A stretch of 63,283 nt of DNA from NCBI GenBank assembly GCA_903875225.1, contig CAIQVJ010000114.1, forward strand, positions 1-63,283, read 5' to 3'. The notes below the pieces were generated by a model. The model was not told the origin of the DNA, made no database searches, and was given only the letters and a program-made list of their open reading frames with translations. The stretch comes from an uncultured Pseudomonadota bacterium. GTDB lineage: Bacteria; Myxococcota_A; UBA796; SXON01. This document shows positions 24,319 through 33,463 of the stretch, one piece after another. The translations under genes and the position numbers were made by a program. The stretch's first letter is position 1. Each line of letters opens with the position of its first letter.

Positions 24319-25602
24319 ATGCTGCTGCTGCTCATGCTGGTCGCCTGCGCCGGGCCCTGCGAGGACGCGACGTGCCTCGGGGAGGCGGCGGTGCACGACT
24401 GGCCGGCCGACCCGAAGGGGGTCACGGCGCGGGTCGTCGCCCTGCCGGACGAGATGACCCGCGCGACCGTGGTCAGCCGGCTGGCAGAGGCATTCCCTGG
24501 TCAGACGGCTGGCCTGTGCGTCGCGCTGCCGCGTGGAGTGAGCCAGGACCGATGCCAGCGCCTGAACAACCGGCCCCATCTCTCGTTCAACCCCGCGGCG
24601 CCGCCACCCCCTGCGGCTGTGGCGCCCGTGTCCGGTGGCGCCCCGGCCGCGATGGGCGCCACCGCGACCGGGGTGTTCGGCCCGAAGGAGCACAGCCTGC
24701 CGGACGCGTACCTGCCCGTGCCGCCGGCGACCGCGGACCCCGCCCTGTGCAGCGCTGTCGCCGACCGGTCGGCGTGCCTGGACGCAGAGGCGGTGAAGGC
24801 CGTCGTGGACGGGAACGCTGCCCTGGCGAACGGGATCTGCGGCGGTCACGTGCAGCAGCTGTGGGCTGACGAGTGCCGCTTCCACGCTGCAGAGGAGGCC
24901 GTCCGGATCCGTCACGGGCGCGCCTACGCTGCCGCCGCGGCCATGTGTGGGGTCGCGCCCTCGTTCACCCAGGAGTGCTGGGTGCACATCCTCACGTGGC
25001 TTCCGAAGACCGTGCCGCCGCCGGAGGCGAGGGGTCGGGCGGTGAGCGACGCCGTCGATCTGGCGGAGCGCGTGCACGCCGCGTGGTCGTCGCAGGGCGA
25101 GGACGTTGCGGCACGACACGTCGATCGCTTCTGGGCGTTGTACTTCACGCACGCCTACCAGCAGACCCGCACGCCCGACGGGACGCCGCTGGTGACCTAC
25201 CCGGAGCCGGCGTGGCCGCACGTCCGGGCAGCCGCGGCGATGAGGATGCGGGAGCTGGGGCTGCTCCACGGCGCGCTGGCCGAGCAGACTGCCCAACTTG
25301 GAGAGGCCCTGGGACGGGTGGAGCCTCCGGGTCCCGCGGCGCACGGGGTGGAGCCCGTGTTCGTGTACGTGAAGGACTTCGGCCCGCCGGCGGAGGACGG
25401 CGCCACGACCTTCTTCCTGAACTCCGCGCGTCGCCCGGTCGCAGCCGACCCCGCGCTCGACATGCTGTTCTGCGTCGTCGTCACGGCGGCGCACGCCGAT
25501 CCGCCGGACACCGCGCTCTTGGCGGAGGCAGCGGCCTACCCGGACCCGCGCGTGGCCGCCGAGGCCCGCCGGCTCAGATCGGCTTCGGCGGCGGCCCGGT
25601 GA
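24319..25602 (+). CDS. Lipoprotein of unknown function
   Basis: 427 residues from ATG 24319 (MLLLLMLVAC, lipobox LVAC); a GTG at 24301 would add MRYCGS. A Pro/Ala-rich linker ('APPPPAAVAPVSGGAPAA') precedes a helical, Cys-containing domain (from about residue 130) with 'CSAVADRSACLDAEAVKAVV', 'GICGGHVQQLWADECRFHAA' and 'AMCGVAPSFTQECW'. The Cys pairs may form disulfides. No family is recognised. The 3' end overlaps the convergent membrane-protein gene by 29 bases. Confidence 0.75.
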   Translation: MLLLLMLVACAGPCEDATCLGEAAVHDWPADPKGVTARVVALPDEMTRATVVSRLAEAFPGQTAGLCVALPRGVSQDRCQRLNNRPHLSFNPAAPPPPAAVAPVSGGAPAAMGATATGVFGPKEHSLPDAYLPVPPATADPALCSAVADRSACLDAEAVKAVVDGNAALANGICGGHVQQLWADECRFHAAEEAVRIRHGRAYAAAAAMCGVAPSFTQECWVHILTWLPKTVPPPEARGRAVSDAVDLAERVHAAWSSQGEDVAARHVDRFWALYFTHAYQQTRTPDGTPLVTYPEPAWPHVRAAAAMRMRELGLLHGALAEQTAQLGEALGRVEPPGPAAHGVEPVFVYVKDFGPPAEDGATTFFLNSARRPVAADPALDMLFCVVVTAAHADPPDTALLAEAAAYPDPRVAAEARRLRSASAAAR

Positions 25603-27325
25603 CGCGCTCGACGGCGTAGATGTGGGCTTTCAGGAGCGGGAGGTTGACCTCGTCCTTGAGCTCCCCGTTCGCGATCACCCAGGCGTCCATGGTGACGCGA
25701 TCCGTCGAGACGGGCTCCGCCGTGGCCGGTCGCTCGAGGATGACGTAGGGCACCGGGCCCTCTCCGCTGCACTCGGCGGTGAGCAGGGCGCGGATGGGCT
25801 CAGGGTTGTTGTTGAAGATCGCCATCGGGCTGTGAGGGCAGTAGATCCGGCCTGCGTAGGCGTCGATCTCGCGGTCCGAGCATGCGGCCCCTCCACCGGG
25901 CCCGAAGTCCTTGAGCAGCGCGGCGCCGACCTCCCGCGCGGCGATGTCCGCGGGGTTCGCCCTCGTGTCGTGCCCGTGCGGGGCCTGGCGGAGCCCCCAT
26001 GCGGCTGCCAGACCCACCACCACGCCGACCACGCCCAGCGGCCATCCGGGCAGCACCCGGCGCACGCCGACCTCGACGAGCGTGGCCGCAGCGTCGAATC
26101 CGCGGAACACCAGCAGCAGGACGAGCGGGAAGAAGTTCTCGGTGTAGCGGGTCGGCGACTTTGCGGCGGCGAAGGCCAGGAGGGGGACCAGGGCAATCGC
26201 CAGGGGCAGGCCGATCGCGAGCCCGGTCCCGATGCGTCGCCATTCGAGGCGCCCGCGCTCTCCCGGCGACCGGCCGAGGAGACCCAGCCAGGGAAAGACC
26301 AGCGCTGCGGTCCACGGGATCCAGGTCCCGCGCGTGTTGACCGCGACGAAGCGCATCACGTCGTTCATGGCGATCGGCAGGCCAGCCTGCACCATCTGCC
26401 ACGCCGAGGTGGTGGCGGGCGCAAAGCCCGTCTGCCCCGCGCCTCCGTGGGGTGCGACACCCTCGGCGATCGTGCCCGGCAGGATGCCGATGGGCAGCGT
26501 GGGGTAGTTCCAGAACATCGCGCCCACGCCGACGGTCACTCCGCCTGCGAAGGCGAGCGCGCCCAGCCATCGCGCAACGCCCGGCTTCCCGCGAAAAAGG
26601 CACAGCAGCAGCCCCACCACGGGGAGGCCGATGGTCGTCAGGTGGGTGGAGGTCGCCATGCCGACGAGCAGGCCGCCGAGGAGGGCAGCCCACCATCTGT
26701 AGGCCGCCAGGTCTGCCCCCAGCAGGGCCAGCGGGAGGACGGTGGTGACGACGGGGTCCACGCCGTAGCGTTGCCCGGCCTGCACGGCCGCCGGGAACAG
26801 CACCGCGGTGACGGCCGCACCGAACGCCAGGCCGGGGTTCATCCAACGACGCCCGAGGGCGTAGACGATCGGGCCCAGCAGCAGGTAGCAGGCATGCGTG
26901 ACGACGTGCCCGGCCAGCGCGACGTCCGGGTACACGTGGGCGACCACCCAGATCAGGTACGGGTACACAGGCAACCGGTGGGCGTCGAGGTCGCCGTAGC
27001 GCCCGAGCAGCAGCGCGTTGGCGTTGGACGCCCAGGCCCCGGCATCGGGGCCTTCGAGCAGCATGTCGCGCATGCGGGCCCAGCCCGGAGCCCCGTCCGG
27101 CAGCGGCCCGTCGTAGGGCGCGCGCTCCAGCAGCCAGGCCCTCACGGCCAGCCCCACGACCGCGCACACCGCCACGACGTCCAGCGCCCAGTGCCATGGC
27201 AGCCTGGGCGTGTCGTCGGGATCGAACGGCGGCTTGCGCAGTGCCCGCAGCCGACTCCGCAGCTCCCAGCTTGCGGCGCGCTTCCGGGTGGCCAGCGCGT
27301 CCGAAATCGTCTGGAGCCGGCCCAC
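25574..27325 (-). CDS. GT-C-fold membrane glycosyltransferase (GT39/83-like)
   Basis: 583 residues with about 11 membrane helices. The first large loop holds the acidic and aromatic residues typical of GT-C enzymes ('HRLPVYPYLIWVVAHVYPDV', and an upstream 'LLLGRYGDLDA'). A soluble C-terminal part has 'CSDREIDAYAGRIYCPHSPM'. GT-C enzymes use polyprenyl-phosphate sugars. It starts at GTG 27325, sharing one base with the stop of the sulfotransferase gene upstream, so it is last in the minus-strand cluster 33386-25574. The acceptor is unknown. Confidence 0.75.
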   Translation of the reverse strand: MGRLQTISDALATRKRAASWELRSRLRALRKPPFDPDDTPRLPWHWALDVVAVCAVVGLAVRAWLLERAPYDGPLPDGAPGWARMRDMLLEGPDAGAWASNANALLLGRYGDLDAHRLPVYPYLIWVVAHVYPDVALAGHVVTHACYLLLGPIVYALGRRWMNPGLAFGAAVTAVLFPAAVQAGQRYGVDPVVTTVLPLALLGADLAAYRWWAALLGGLLVGMATSTHLTTIGLPVVGLLLCLFRGKPGVARWLGALAFAGGVTVGVGAMFWNYPTLPIGILPGTIAEGVAPHGGAGQTGFAPATTSAWQMVQAGLPIAMNDVMRFVAVNTRGTWIPWTAALVFPWLGLLGRSPGERGRLEWRRIGTGLAIGLPLAIALVPLLAFAAAKSPTRYTENFFPLVLLLVFRGFDAAATLVEVGVRRVLPGWPLGVVGVVVGLAAAWGLRQAPHGHDTRANPADIAAREVGAALLKDFGPGGGAACSDREIDAYAGRIYCPHSPMAIFNNNPEPIRALLTAECSGEGPVPYVILERPATAEPVSTDRVTMDAWVIANGELKDEVNLPLLKAHIYAVERVTGPPPKPI

Positions 27326-27951
27326 TACTTGAGCTTGTCTTTGCGATTGCGGTACAGCTCGGCGTCGACCGCGGCGACCATGGACTTCTCGTTCAGTTTT
27401 CCACCCAGGAACGCATTCAAGGTGGCTGCCGTGGCCGCGGGATTCTTGACGGTGTCCTCGTAACGGACCTCGATCGTCTGCCAGTTCTGGCGCTTGCGGC
27501 TCATGATCCGCACGGAGGCGATGTGGTTCAGGTACGCTTCGCGCATCGCGTTGTCGTCGCTGGTGTCCGTCTCGTTGCGGTGCTTGAGCATCTTGTTCTG
27601 CGAGGCCAGCACCTCGTCCAGGTCCCGTCGCATGAAGATGATGCGGTAGTCGTTGTCCGGAGGGAGGTCCTTGAGCAGGAACGAGATGATCTTGATCACC
27701 TTCCCGCGGGCCTCGCGCAGGTACGACTTGTCCGTCTCCTTCTCGAGGTTCTTGACCCGCTCGTACTCGTAGTAGCCCTTGGGGTTGTCGATGTCGGGCG
27801 TGCGGACGCCATCCTCCATGACCTTGATCCCGCCGGCCTCGATCATCTTCATCATCATCGAGGTGCCGGACCGGGGCAGGCCCGAGACGAGCACGATGGG
27901 CTCGCCCTGGGGGGCGGGCTTCATGCCCAGGAGGTCGGTGAGCAGGGACAT
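27325..27951 (-). CDS. Sulfotransferase-family protein
   Basis: 208 residues. The N-terminal P-loop-like motif 'VSGLPRSGTSMMMKMIEAGG' (about residues 22-41) binds the 5'-phosphosulfate of PAPS in sulfotransferases. A 3'-phosphate-binding candidate is 'IIFMRRDLDEVLASQNKML', with Arg and Ser in the expected order. The protein ends with a Lys-rich tail. A GGAG lies 8 bases before the ATG, fitting an operon-internal gene. The acceptor could be a surface glycan, in keeping with the neighbouring GT-C and phosphatase-superfamily genes. Confidence 0.85.
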   Translation of the reverse strand: MSLLTDLLGMKPAPQGEPIVLVSGLPRSGTSMMMKMIEAGGIKVMEDGVRTPDIDNPKGYYEYERVKNLEKETDKSYLREARGKVIKIISFLLKDLPPDNDYRIIFMRRDLDEVLASQNKMLKHRNETDTSDDNAMREAYLNHIASVRIMSRKRQNWQTIEVRYEDTVKNPAATAATLNAFLGGKLNEKSMVAAVDAELYRNRKDKLK

Positions 27952-28003
27952 TGAGTTTCTCCAGATACGGGCAGGAGGTAACCTGCGGCGCGCATCCAGC
28001 CCC

Positions 28004-28822
28004 CTACAGCTCCACGCCCAACGGCCCCTTCAACGCAAATCCGGCGGCCAGCGAGAAGCCGAAGAACCAACCCAGGATCCCGCTCTCCCCATCCGGGAAG
28101 AAAGTCAGCTCGCGGTCCGGGTAGCGGGTCCGGATGGTCTCGAACGCCGAGTCCGAGGGGAGCGCGTCCTCGCCTGGGTACAGGATCGCCTCCCAGGTGT
28201 TCGTGCGCTCCACCGGGATCTTGCGCGGCTCTCCGCCGAAGGCCAGGGCCTTCTGCTGGCTCTCGGCGCCGACCTTGACCGTGACGACGTAGTCGCCAGG
28301 CGCTTCGGCCTTGAGCCGCCACACCGCCATGCCCTCGGGCGTGGCCACGGGCCCGGCGTCGATGGTCAGGCCAGGCGGCACTTCGAGCGTCACATCGGTC
28401 GACTTCATGCTCGCGCCCTCGGCCATCGTGACCTCGAGGAGCGGGCGCGACTCGACCGGGAGCGGGGAGTAGGCGTAGTGCGCGACGATCTCCACCAACA
28501 CGGCGGTCATCGGCGGCATCATCACCACCATCGGCCCGATGTTGTTCCCGAGGTAGAGCGCGTTCTGCTTCATCGCCTGCGCCGTGGCGACAAGCACGCC
28601 GAGCAGGTCGTCGCGGTACAGCACGATCTCGAGCAGGTGCACCTGGATGCCGTTCTTGGCGGCGGCGATGCCCTTCTGGTTCGACACCTTCTTGTACACC
28701 AGCAGCGCCACCACGCCCGCGAGGGCTGGCCAGACGAGCAGGTCGAACGCTGCGAATCTGTGCCCGAACGGCGCCAGCACGACGTCGAAGACGGTGTTCA
28801 GGAGGGAGATGAGCGGCTTCAT
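28004..28822 (-). CDS. Membrane protein of unknown function
   Basis: 272 residues. An N-terminal helix ('LLVWPALAGVVALLVYKKVS') is followed by a charged amphipathic segment and two more helices ('NIGPMVVMMPPMTAVLVEIV' in the second). A periplasmic beta-rich domain (about residues 120-240, 'LEVPPGLTIDAGPVATPEGM') and a C-terminal helix 'GILGWFFGFSLAAGFAL' complete it. The helix-amphipathic-helix N-terminal half recalls the EMC3/TMCO1/YidC superfamily, but this is only a resemblance. It lies one base downstream of the small RHH-like gene (TAG at 28824), so it is in the same operon. Confidence 0.7.
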   Translation of the reverse strand: MKPLISLLNTVFDVVLAPFGHRFAAFDLLVWPALAGVVALLVYKKVSNQKGIAAAKNGIQVHLLEIVLYRDDLLGVLVATAQAMKQNALYLGNNIGPMVVMMPPMTAVLVEIVAHYAYSPLPVESRPLLEVTMAEGASMKSTDVTLEVPPGLTIDAGPVATPEGMAVWRLKAEAPGDYVVTVKVGAESQQKALAFGGEPRKIPVERTNTWEAILYPGEDALPSDSAFETIRTRYPDRELTFFPDGESGILGWFFGFSLAAGFALKGPLGVEL

Positions 28823-28823
28823 G

Positions 28824-29027
28824 CTAGGAAATGTACCCGAGGCCCTTCAGCTTGTTGCGGATGTCGCCGTCGCCCTTCACGTCCTCGAAGTGCAGCATCT
28901 CCTTTTCGAGGATCTGGGTGATGAATTCATCCACCGTCGCATACCCGGCGACGTCCGCGATCTTCACCAGGCGAGCGTGGAGATCCTTCTCGATCTTGAC
29001 GTTGACGGTCTTTCCGAAGCCGAACAT
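28824..29027 (-). CDS. Small ribbon-helix-helix-like protein
   Basis: 67 residues from ATG 29027, with AAGGAG 6 bases upstream as a clear ribosome-binding site. The core 'VNVKIEKDLHARLVKIADVA' plus 'GYATVDEFITQILEKEM' has the beta-strand, helix, helix pattern of RHH/CopG-like proteins. The C-terminus, 'NKLKGLGYIS', resembles 'ERLKALGYL' of the lipoprotein at 33464. It sits between a phosphatase-superfamily gene and a membrane-protein gene; a regulator or a small assembly factor are both possible. No toxin partner was seen. Confidence 0.7.
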   Translation of the reverse strand: MFGFGKTVNVKIEKDLHARLVKIADVAGYATVDEFITQILEKEMLHFEDVKGDGDIRNKLKGLGYIS

Positions 29028-29071
29028 TGCAGACTCCTTGGGCAAGGCGCCCGGGGCAGAGGGGGAGGGGA

Positions 29072-31108
29072 TCAGTAGATGGACTTGCCGGTCATCCCGG
29101 TGGCGGGGTCGACCTGGAAGTGCTTGAGCACCGTGGCGGTAACGTCCAGCAAGCCGTAGTGGCCGCCCACGGGGAGCGGCTGGTTCGAGAAGATGACGCC
29201 GGGGACGACGTCGGGGTCCATCAGGTGGTTTCCGGACCACCGGGACGTGTTGTCGGTGAGCTCCTCGGTGCCGATCTCACCGAGCGTGGACTGGTCCGAA
29301 TTGCCGTACCCGATGTCGAAGCCCACGATCAGATCGGGCGCCTCGGCTTCGCGCTGCTTGCTGTAGATGTCCTTGGACTTGGCCACGCGCCGGACGACGA
29401 AGTGGCCATCCTTGGGGTCGGTGGTGGCGAGCAGCCTGCTCGAGATGGCGGTCATCACGCTGTCGGCGTCGGCGGGGGCCACGATGCCCTGCCCCTCGCG
29501 ACCTACCTCGTTCAGGTAGATGGCGTTGAACCCGATGTTGTAGGCCTTCGTCTTCGACCAGTCCACGTCGCCCGTCGGGATCGTGCCGGTCTGCTTGTCG
29601 TCCTTCAGGACGAGGTAGCCGTTGTCGCGCAGCCACGTGTTGAGGTGAAAGTCGCGGGTGTACGGCTGGAAGCCATGGTCGGACATCAGGAGGAACGTGC
29701 TGCCTGCGGGCAGGTTGTCGACGACGTTGCCGGCGAGGGAGTCCACGTGCTCGTACATGCGTTCGATGTCGAGCTTGTGTTTTGCCGCACTGCCCGCCTC
29801 CCAGGCGGGATGATGGGGAGCATCGGCGTACTTGGGGTCGCCGTGGCGCCACAGCATGTGGCACTGCAGATCGATGTCGGAGAGGTACATGAAGGTCATG
29901 TCGCCCGGTTGGAACCGGGCGAGCGCCAGCGCCAGCATGTCCCGGGCGTCTTCCTGCACCAGGGCGACCTGCTTGATGTAGTCGTCGTCGTCGAAAAGGC
30001 CGTCCTTGAGCGCGTTCGTCTCCTCCGGCATCCCCTGCGTGTAGAAGTTCCCAAGGATGTCCGCCAGATCCGCGGACCAGTCGTCCGGCGTCGTGATGGG
30101 CTGGGCCGGGTTCGACGGCACGAAGTTGACAGGCGATGCGTACACCGCGAAGCCGGGGTTCAGCTCCTTGGCGTAGAACCGGACCATGCCGTCGTACGCG
30201 ACCACTCCGCCCGGGAGCCCGTCGTAGCTCACCTTCATCCAGTCGGACCACTCGCCCTGGCGGATGAGCGCGGTGTCGCTCCCTGCCTGGATGTAGATGG
30301 TGTCACGCTGCTTGTCGAGCCAGAAGGTGACGCCCGCCGTGAGGTAGTCGTTGTCGGTGATCGTGGCGTCGGGCGGGATGTGGAACAGGTCCGGCGGCCC
30401 CTTGAGCGTGCCATGCACCGAGTCGGGGGTTCCGTCGAGATCGTAGTCGTCCACGGTCACGACCTGGATGTCGCCCTTGGGCTTCTCCCCGTTGGGCTTC
30501 GGGGGGATCTCCTTGTCGGTGAACCAGGTGTACACGCCGTACCCACCGCGCATGTCGCTCGTACCCATCCCGGAGAGCGTCTTCGCGTCGCTGTCCGGCA
30601 CCGGGTAGTTGCCGGGGATCCGATAGATCTCCGTGTCCACGCCGGCCTTCTGGAGCAGGTCCCAGAACGGGATCCCGCCGCGGTTGTTCGTGACCGCTCC
30701 GCCGCTGACCGGGAAGTAGGTGTCGCCGATCTCGATCGCCTTTGCGGGATCCGTGGATGGCGGAGTCGCGGAGCTGATGGGCTGGTAGGTCTTCGGATCG
30801 CGGTGGACGAAGTCGAAGATGCCGTGCCCGCCAGGGTCCATCCCCGTCACGAAGCTCGACCACGCAACCGGGCTCTGCGGCGGGTTCACGGTCGCGAGCT
30901 TCTGGAAGCCGCCGGCCTTCGCGAGCTTCGCGAGGTTGGGCAGCTTGCCTTCGTCCATCATGCGCTGGGTGATCACCGGGTCCATCCCGTCCACGCCCAG
31001 TACGAAGAGCCCCGGAACGTCCGGCCCGCCCTTCGTCTTGCACGAGGGCACGGTGAGGGCGAGGAGGGCGCCAGTCGCGAGGACCGCGACCACTTCAAAC
31101 CGTGACAT
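29072..31108 (-). CDS. Alkaline-phosphatase-superfamily lipoprotein (phosphodiesterase type)
   Basis: 678 residues from ATG 31108, signal with lipobox TVPSC. Type I phosphodiesterase/nucleotide pyrophosphatase fold: 'FVLGVDGMDPVITQRMMDEG' (first metal Asp), 'PPQSPVAWSSFVTGMDPGGH' (nucleophile Ser region), 'YLSDID' and 'LLMSDHGFQPY' (Asp-His metal ligands) and 'WSGNHLMDPDVVPGVIF' (last His). A large insertion lies between about residues 200 and 330. It overlaps the end of the related upstream gene by 14 bases. These enzymes hydrolyse phosphodiesters or transfer phospho-groups on lipids and glycans; the substrate here is unknown. Confidence 0.88.
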   Translation of the reverse strand: MSRFEVVAVLATGALLALTVPSCKTKGGPDVPGLFVLGVDGMDPVITQRMMDEGKLPNLAKLAKAGGFQKLATVNPPQSPVAWSSFVTGMDPGGHGIFDFVHRDPKTYQPISSATPPSTDPAKAIEIGDTYFPVSGGAVTNNRGGIPFWDLLQKAGVDTEIYRIPGNYPVPDSDAKTLSGMGTSDMRGGYGVYTWFTDKEIPPKPNGEKPKGDIQVVTVDDYDLDGTPDSVHGTLKGPPDLFHIPPDATITDNDYLTAGVTFWLDKQRDTIYIQAGSDTALIRQGEWSDWMKVSYDGLPGGVVAYDGMVRFYAKELNPGFAVYASPVNFVPSNPAQPITTPDDWSADLADILGNFYTQGMPEETNALKDGLFDDDDYIKQVALVQEDARDMLALALARFQPGDMTFMYLSDIDLQCHMLWRHGDPKYADAPHHPAWEAGSAAKHKLDIERMYEHVDSLAGNVVDNLPAGSTFLLMSDHGFQPYTRDFHLNTWLRDNGYLVLKDDKQTGTIPTGDVDWSKTKAYNIGFNAIYLNEVGREGQGIVAPADADSVMTAISSRLLATTDPKDGHFVVRRVAKSKDIYSKQREAEAPDLIVGFDIGYGNSDQSTLGEIGTEELTDNTSRWSGNHLMDPDVVPGVIFSNQPLPVGGHYGLLDVTATVLKHFQVDPATGMTGKSIY

Positions 31109-33386
31109 GGTCAACGCTCCAGGCAGGGGTCGTCCCGACGCGGGCACCGGGAGCACAGCCAGACTGCGCCAGGGAGGCAGGGTCCAGGAGGCCGCGAGTC
31201 GTAGCGAGTCCATCGCCCTCGCCCTTGGCCGTGAAGATCATCCTGCCCTGCATGTAGTCCGGGGGCTTCTGCCCGAACAACGACAGGATCGAGAAGGGAA
31301 CGTCGATCAGTCGCGGCTGCTTCTGCACGATCGGCCGGTTGCAGAAGAACACGCCGGGGACGATCGATGGGTCCACGCAGTGGTCTCCGGACCAGGACTT
31401 CGTGTTGTCCGTGAAGATCTCGTGGGTGACGGACCCCGTCGCACAGTCCCAGCTGTTCCGGTAGCCGCCCTCGTACCCGACCAGCAGGTCCGGGGCGTCG
31501 AAGCGCTGCGGACCGGTGAAGTACTCCGGAGCGATCTCCACGCGACGGATGGCTTTGCCGCCGGTCGCGGGATCGATGAGCGTCTCCAGCTTGCGCGCGA
31601 TCTCGTGCGTCACACGCTTGTACTCCTCGCCCTCTTCCACGATGCCGCTCTTCTCCCGGCCCTTGCGGTTGATGAACAGGCCCGTGAGGCCGAGGCTGAA
31701 CGCCTGGGTCTTCGACCAGTCGACCTTCTCGAACCAGTCGCCCGACGTGTCTGCGCCGGGGAGGAGCGTGAGGTAGCCGTTCTGGCGCAGCCAGCTGTTG
31801 AGGTTCACGCCGCGCCGGAAGTTGGTGAACCCGTGGTCGGAGATCACCATCACGACAGTGTTCGGGTCCTCGCCCACGGTGTCGAGGAGCTTGCCGAGGA
31901 TGCCGTCCATGTGCACGTACACCCGCTCGATGGCGTTGGCGTATTCGCCGGTTGTCGGCTTGCCGGCATTGGCGGGGTGATCCGGGTCGAGGTACCGGTA
32001 GAACATGTGCTGGATGCGGTCCGTCGTGTCGAACACCGTGGTCACGAGGCCCGTCTTCACGCGGCTCACGGCGTCGAAGAACATCTTCTCCCGCTCGTCG
32101 CAGATGTCCATCGTCGCCTGGTAGAACGCCTTCTCGTCGATCACGCGCTCGTTGAGCGCCCAGGTGTCCTCGGCGAGCCCGAGCGTCGCGTAGGAGCCGA
32201 ACTTCTTCGCCAGGTAGACGGCATACACCGAAGGGTGACTGATCGGCATCGCCGGGTTTTCCGGGTCGATGTGGATGGGCGTCATGTAGAGGCTCACCTC
32301 GGGCGAGATGCTCGTGAGGTAGAACCGGGCGATGCCTGAGACGCTGACCGTGGGAGCGGCGGGGAAGGTGAGCGTGATCCAGGGCGAGTAGGTCTCTGCC
32401 AGCAGCGTGATCGGCTCGGGACATCCGTCGATCTCCATCACGACGCTCTTCTGGTCCTCCGCCACGGTCAGCGTGATCGGGAGGGTCATGCGGGGAGAGC
32501 CGCGCACCATGCCGTTGTCCGGGCCCACGATGCGTGAGCGGATGCGGTTGCCCTGGCGGCGCAAAACGGTCTGCTCGCCGCCGGTGAAGGCGGGCACGCC
32601 GTCGTCGGTCTTGGTGGAGAAGAACGCGAAGGTGCCCTGGCTGCCGCGCAGATCGGGCACGCACATCCCCGAGAGGAGGAGCCCGCGGAACTTGACCGGC
32701 GGAAACGTGATCGGAACGCGCTGGATGATCGAGAAGATGTGCTTGTCTCCGAGCAGCTTCCAGAATGCCTGGCTCTTCTGGAGCAGGGTGATCTTGGGGC
32801 TGCCGAGCGGGATGATGTACTTGCCGATGTTGAGCACCCGCGTGGCCTGCCCGATGTCCGTGGAGGAGAGCAGGGGGGCGTAGGTGCAGGGGTCGCGCGT
32901 GAGGAAGTCGAAGATGCCGTGGCCCGATGCATCGACACCGGTTGCAAATGTTGACCAGGCGACGGGCGACATCGAGGGGTTCGAGGTGTCGAGCGTGCGG
33001 AACACCCCCTTCTCGGCCAACTTGCGGAAGTTCGGCATCCGGCCTTCCTGCATCAACCGGGTGACCATCCCGGGATCCATGCCGTCGAGTCCGAGCACGA
33101 TGACGCGCTTCGCGGCAGCCTTCTTGAAGGGGTTTCCGACGCGGATCAGCTTCCACACGAAGGTGATCGGCCAGAGCAGGATCGTGCCGATGGCGAGCAC
33201 GAAGGCCGCGATCAAGGCCAGGAAGGAGCCGGCGAACGCGAACCCGGCACCCGGACCGATGTAGGCCTGGGCGGGCGATGCGAAAAGCAGGATCACGGCC
33301 AATGCGATGACACCGACAGAGCGTCGTGCCCGCGCCGATCGGACGGCAACGCGGCGCGAGGATGCCTCAAGACGACGAGCGAGCAT
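31095..33386 (-). CDS. Membrane-anchored alkaline-phosphatase-superfamily enzyme
   Basis: 763 residues from ATG 33386 (MLARRLEASSRRVAVRSAR). A signal peptide ends 'ASPAQA', and a second hydrophobic segment follows ('FALIAAF'-type helix ending at 'WPITFVWKLIRVGNP'), so the catalytic domain is anchored. Motifs match the next gene: 'VLGLDGMDPGMVTRLMQEGR', 'NPSMSPVAWSTFATGVDASG', 'FDTTDRIQHMFYR', 'VMVISDHGFTNFRRG' and 'SWSGDHCVDPSIVPGVFFC'. The two proteins are paralogues, one lipidated and one membrane-anchored, and overlap by 14 bases. It is first in the minus-strand cluster and has TATATG 7 bases before ATG. Confidence 0.88.
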   Translation of the reverse strand: MLARRLEASSRRVAVRSARARRSVGVIALAVILLFASPAQAYIGPGAGFAFAGSFLALIAAFVLAIGTILLWPITFVWKLIRVGNPFKKAAAKRVIVLGLDGMDPGMVTRLMQEGRMPNFRKLAEKGVFRTLDTSNPSMSPVAWSTFATGVDASGHGIFDFLTRDPCTYAPLLSSTDIGQATRVLNIGKYIIPLGSPKITLLQKSQAFWKLLGDKHIFSIIQRVPITFPPVKFRGLLLSGMCVPDLRGSQGTFAFFSTKTDDGVPAFTGGEQTVLRRQGNRIRSRIVGPDNGMVRGSPRMTLPITLTVAEDQKSVVMEIDGCPEPITLLAETYSPWITLTFPAAPTVSVSGIARFYLTSISPEVSLYMTPIHIDPENPAMPISHPSVYAVYLAKKFGSYATLGLAEDTWALNERVIDEKAFYQATMDICDEREKMFFDAVSRVKTGLVTTVFDTTDRIQHMFYRYLDPDHPANAGKPTTGEYANAIERVYVHMDGILGKLLDTVGEDPNTVVMVISDHGFTNFRRGVNLNSWLRQNGYLTLLPGADTSGDWFEKVDWSKTQAFSLGLTGLFINRKGREKSGIVEEGEEYKRVTHEIARKLETLIDPATGGKAIRRVEIAPEYFTGPQRFDAPDLLVGYEGGYRNSWDCATGSVTHEIFTDNTKSWSGDHCVDPSIVPGVFFCNRPIVQKQPRLIDVPFSILSLFGQKPPDYMQGRMIFTAKGEGDGLATTRGLLDPASLAQSGCAPGARVGTTPAWSVDHVTV

Positions 33387-33463
33387 GGTGGGCCATATAG
33401 CCGATCGGGGGGGCGTTCGCACTGATGGCGACTGCAGATTAGAGGCCGCTTGCGGAGTGTACC

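Noticed and set aside
28824..29027. An antitoxin of a toxin-antitoxin pair (RHH-like protein)
   Set aside because: No small toxin gene (RelE, PIN, MazF type) adjoins it; neighbours are enzyme and membrane-protein genes in one operon.
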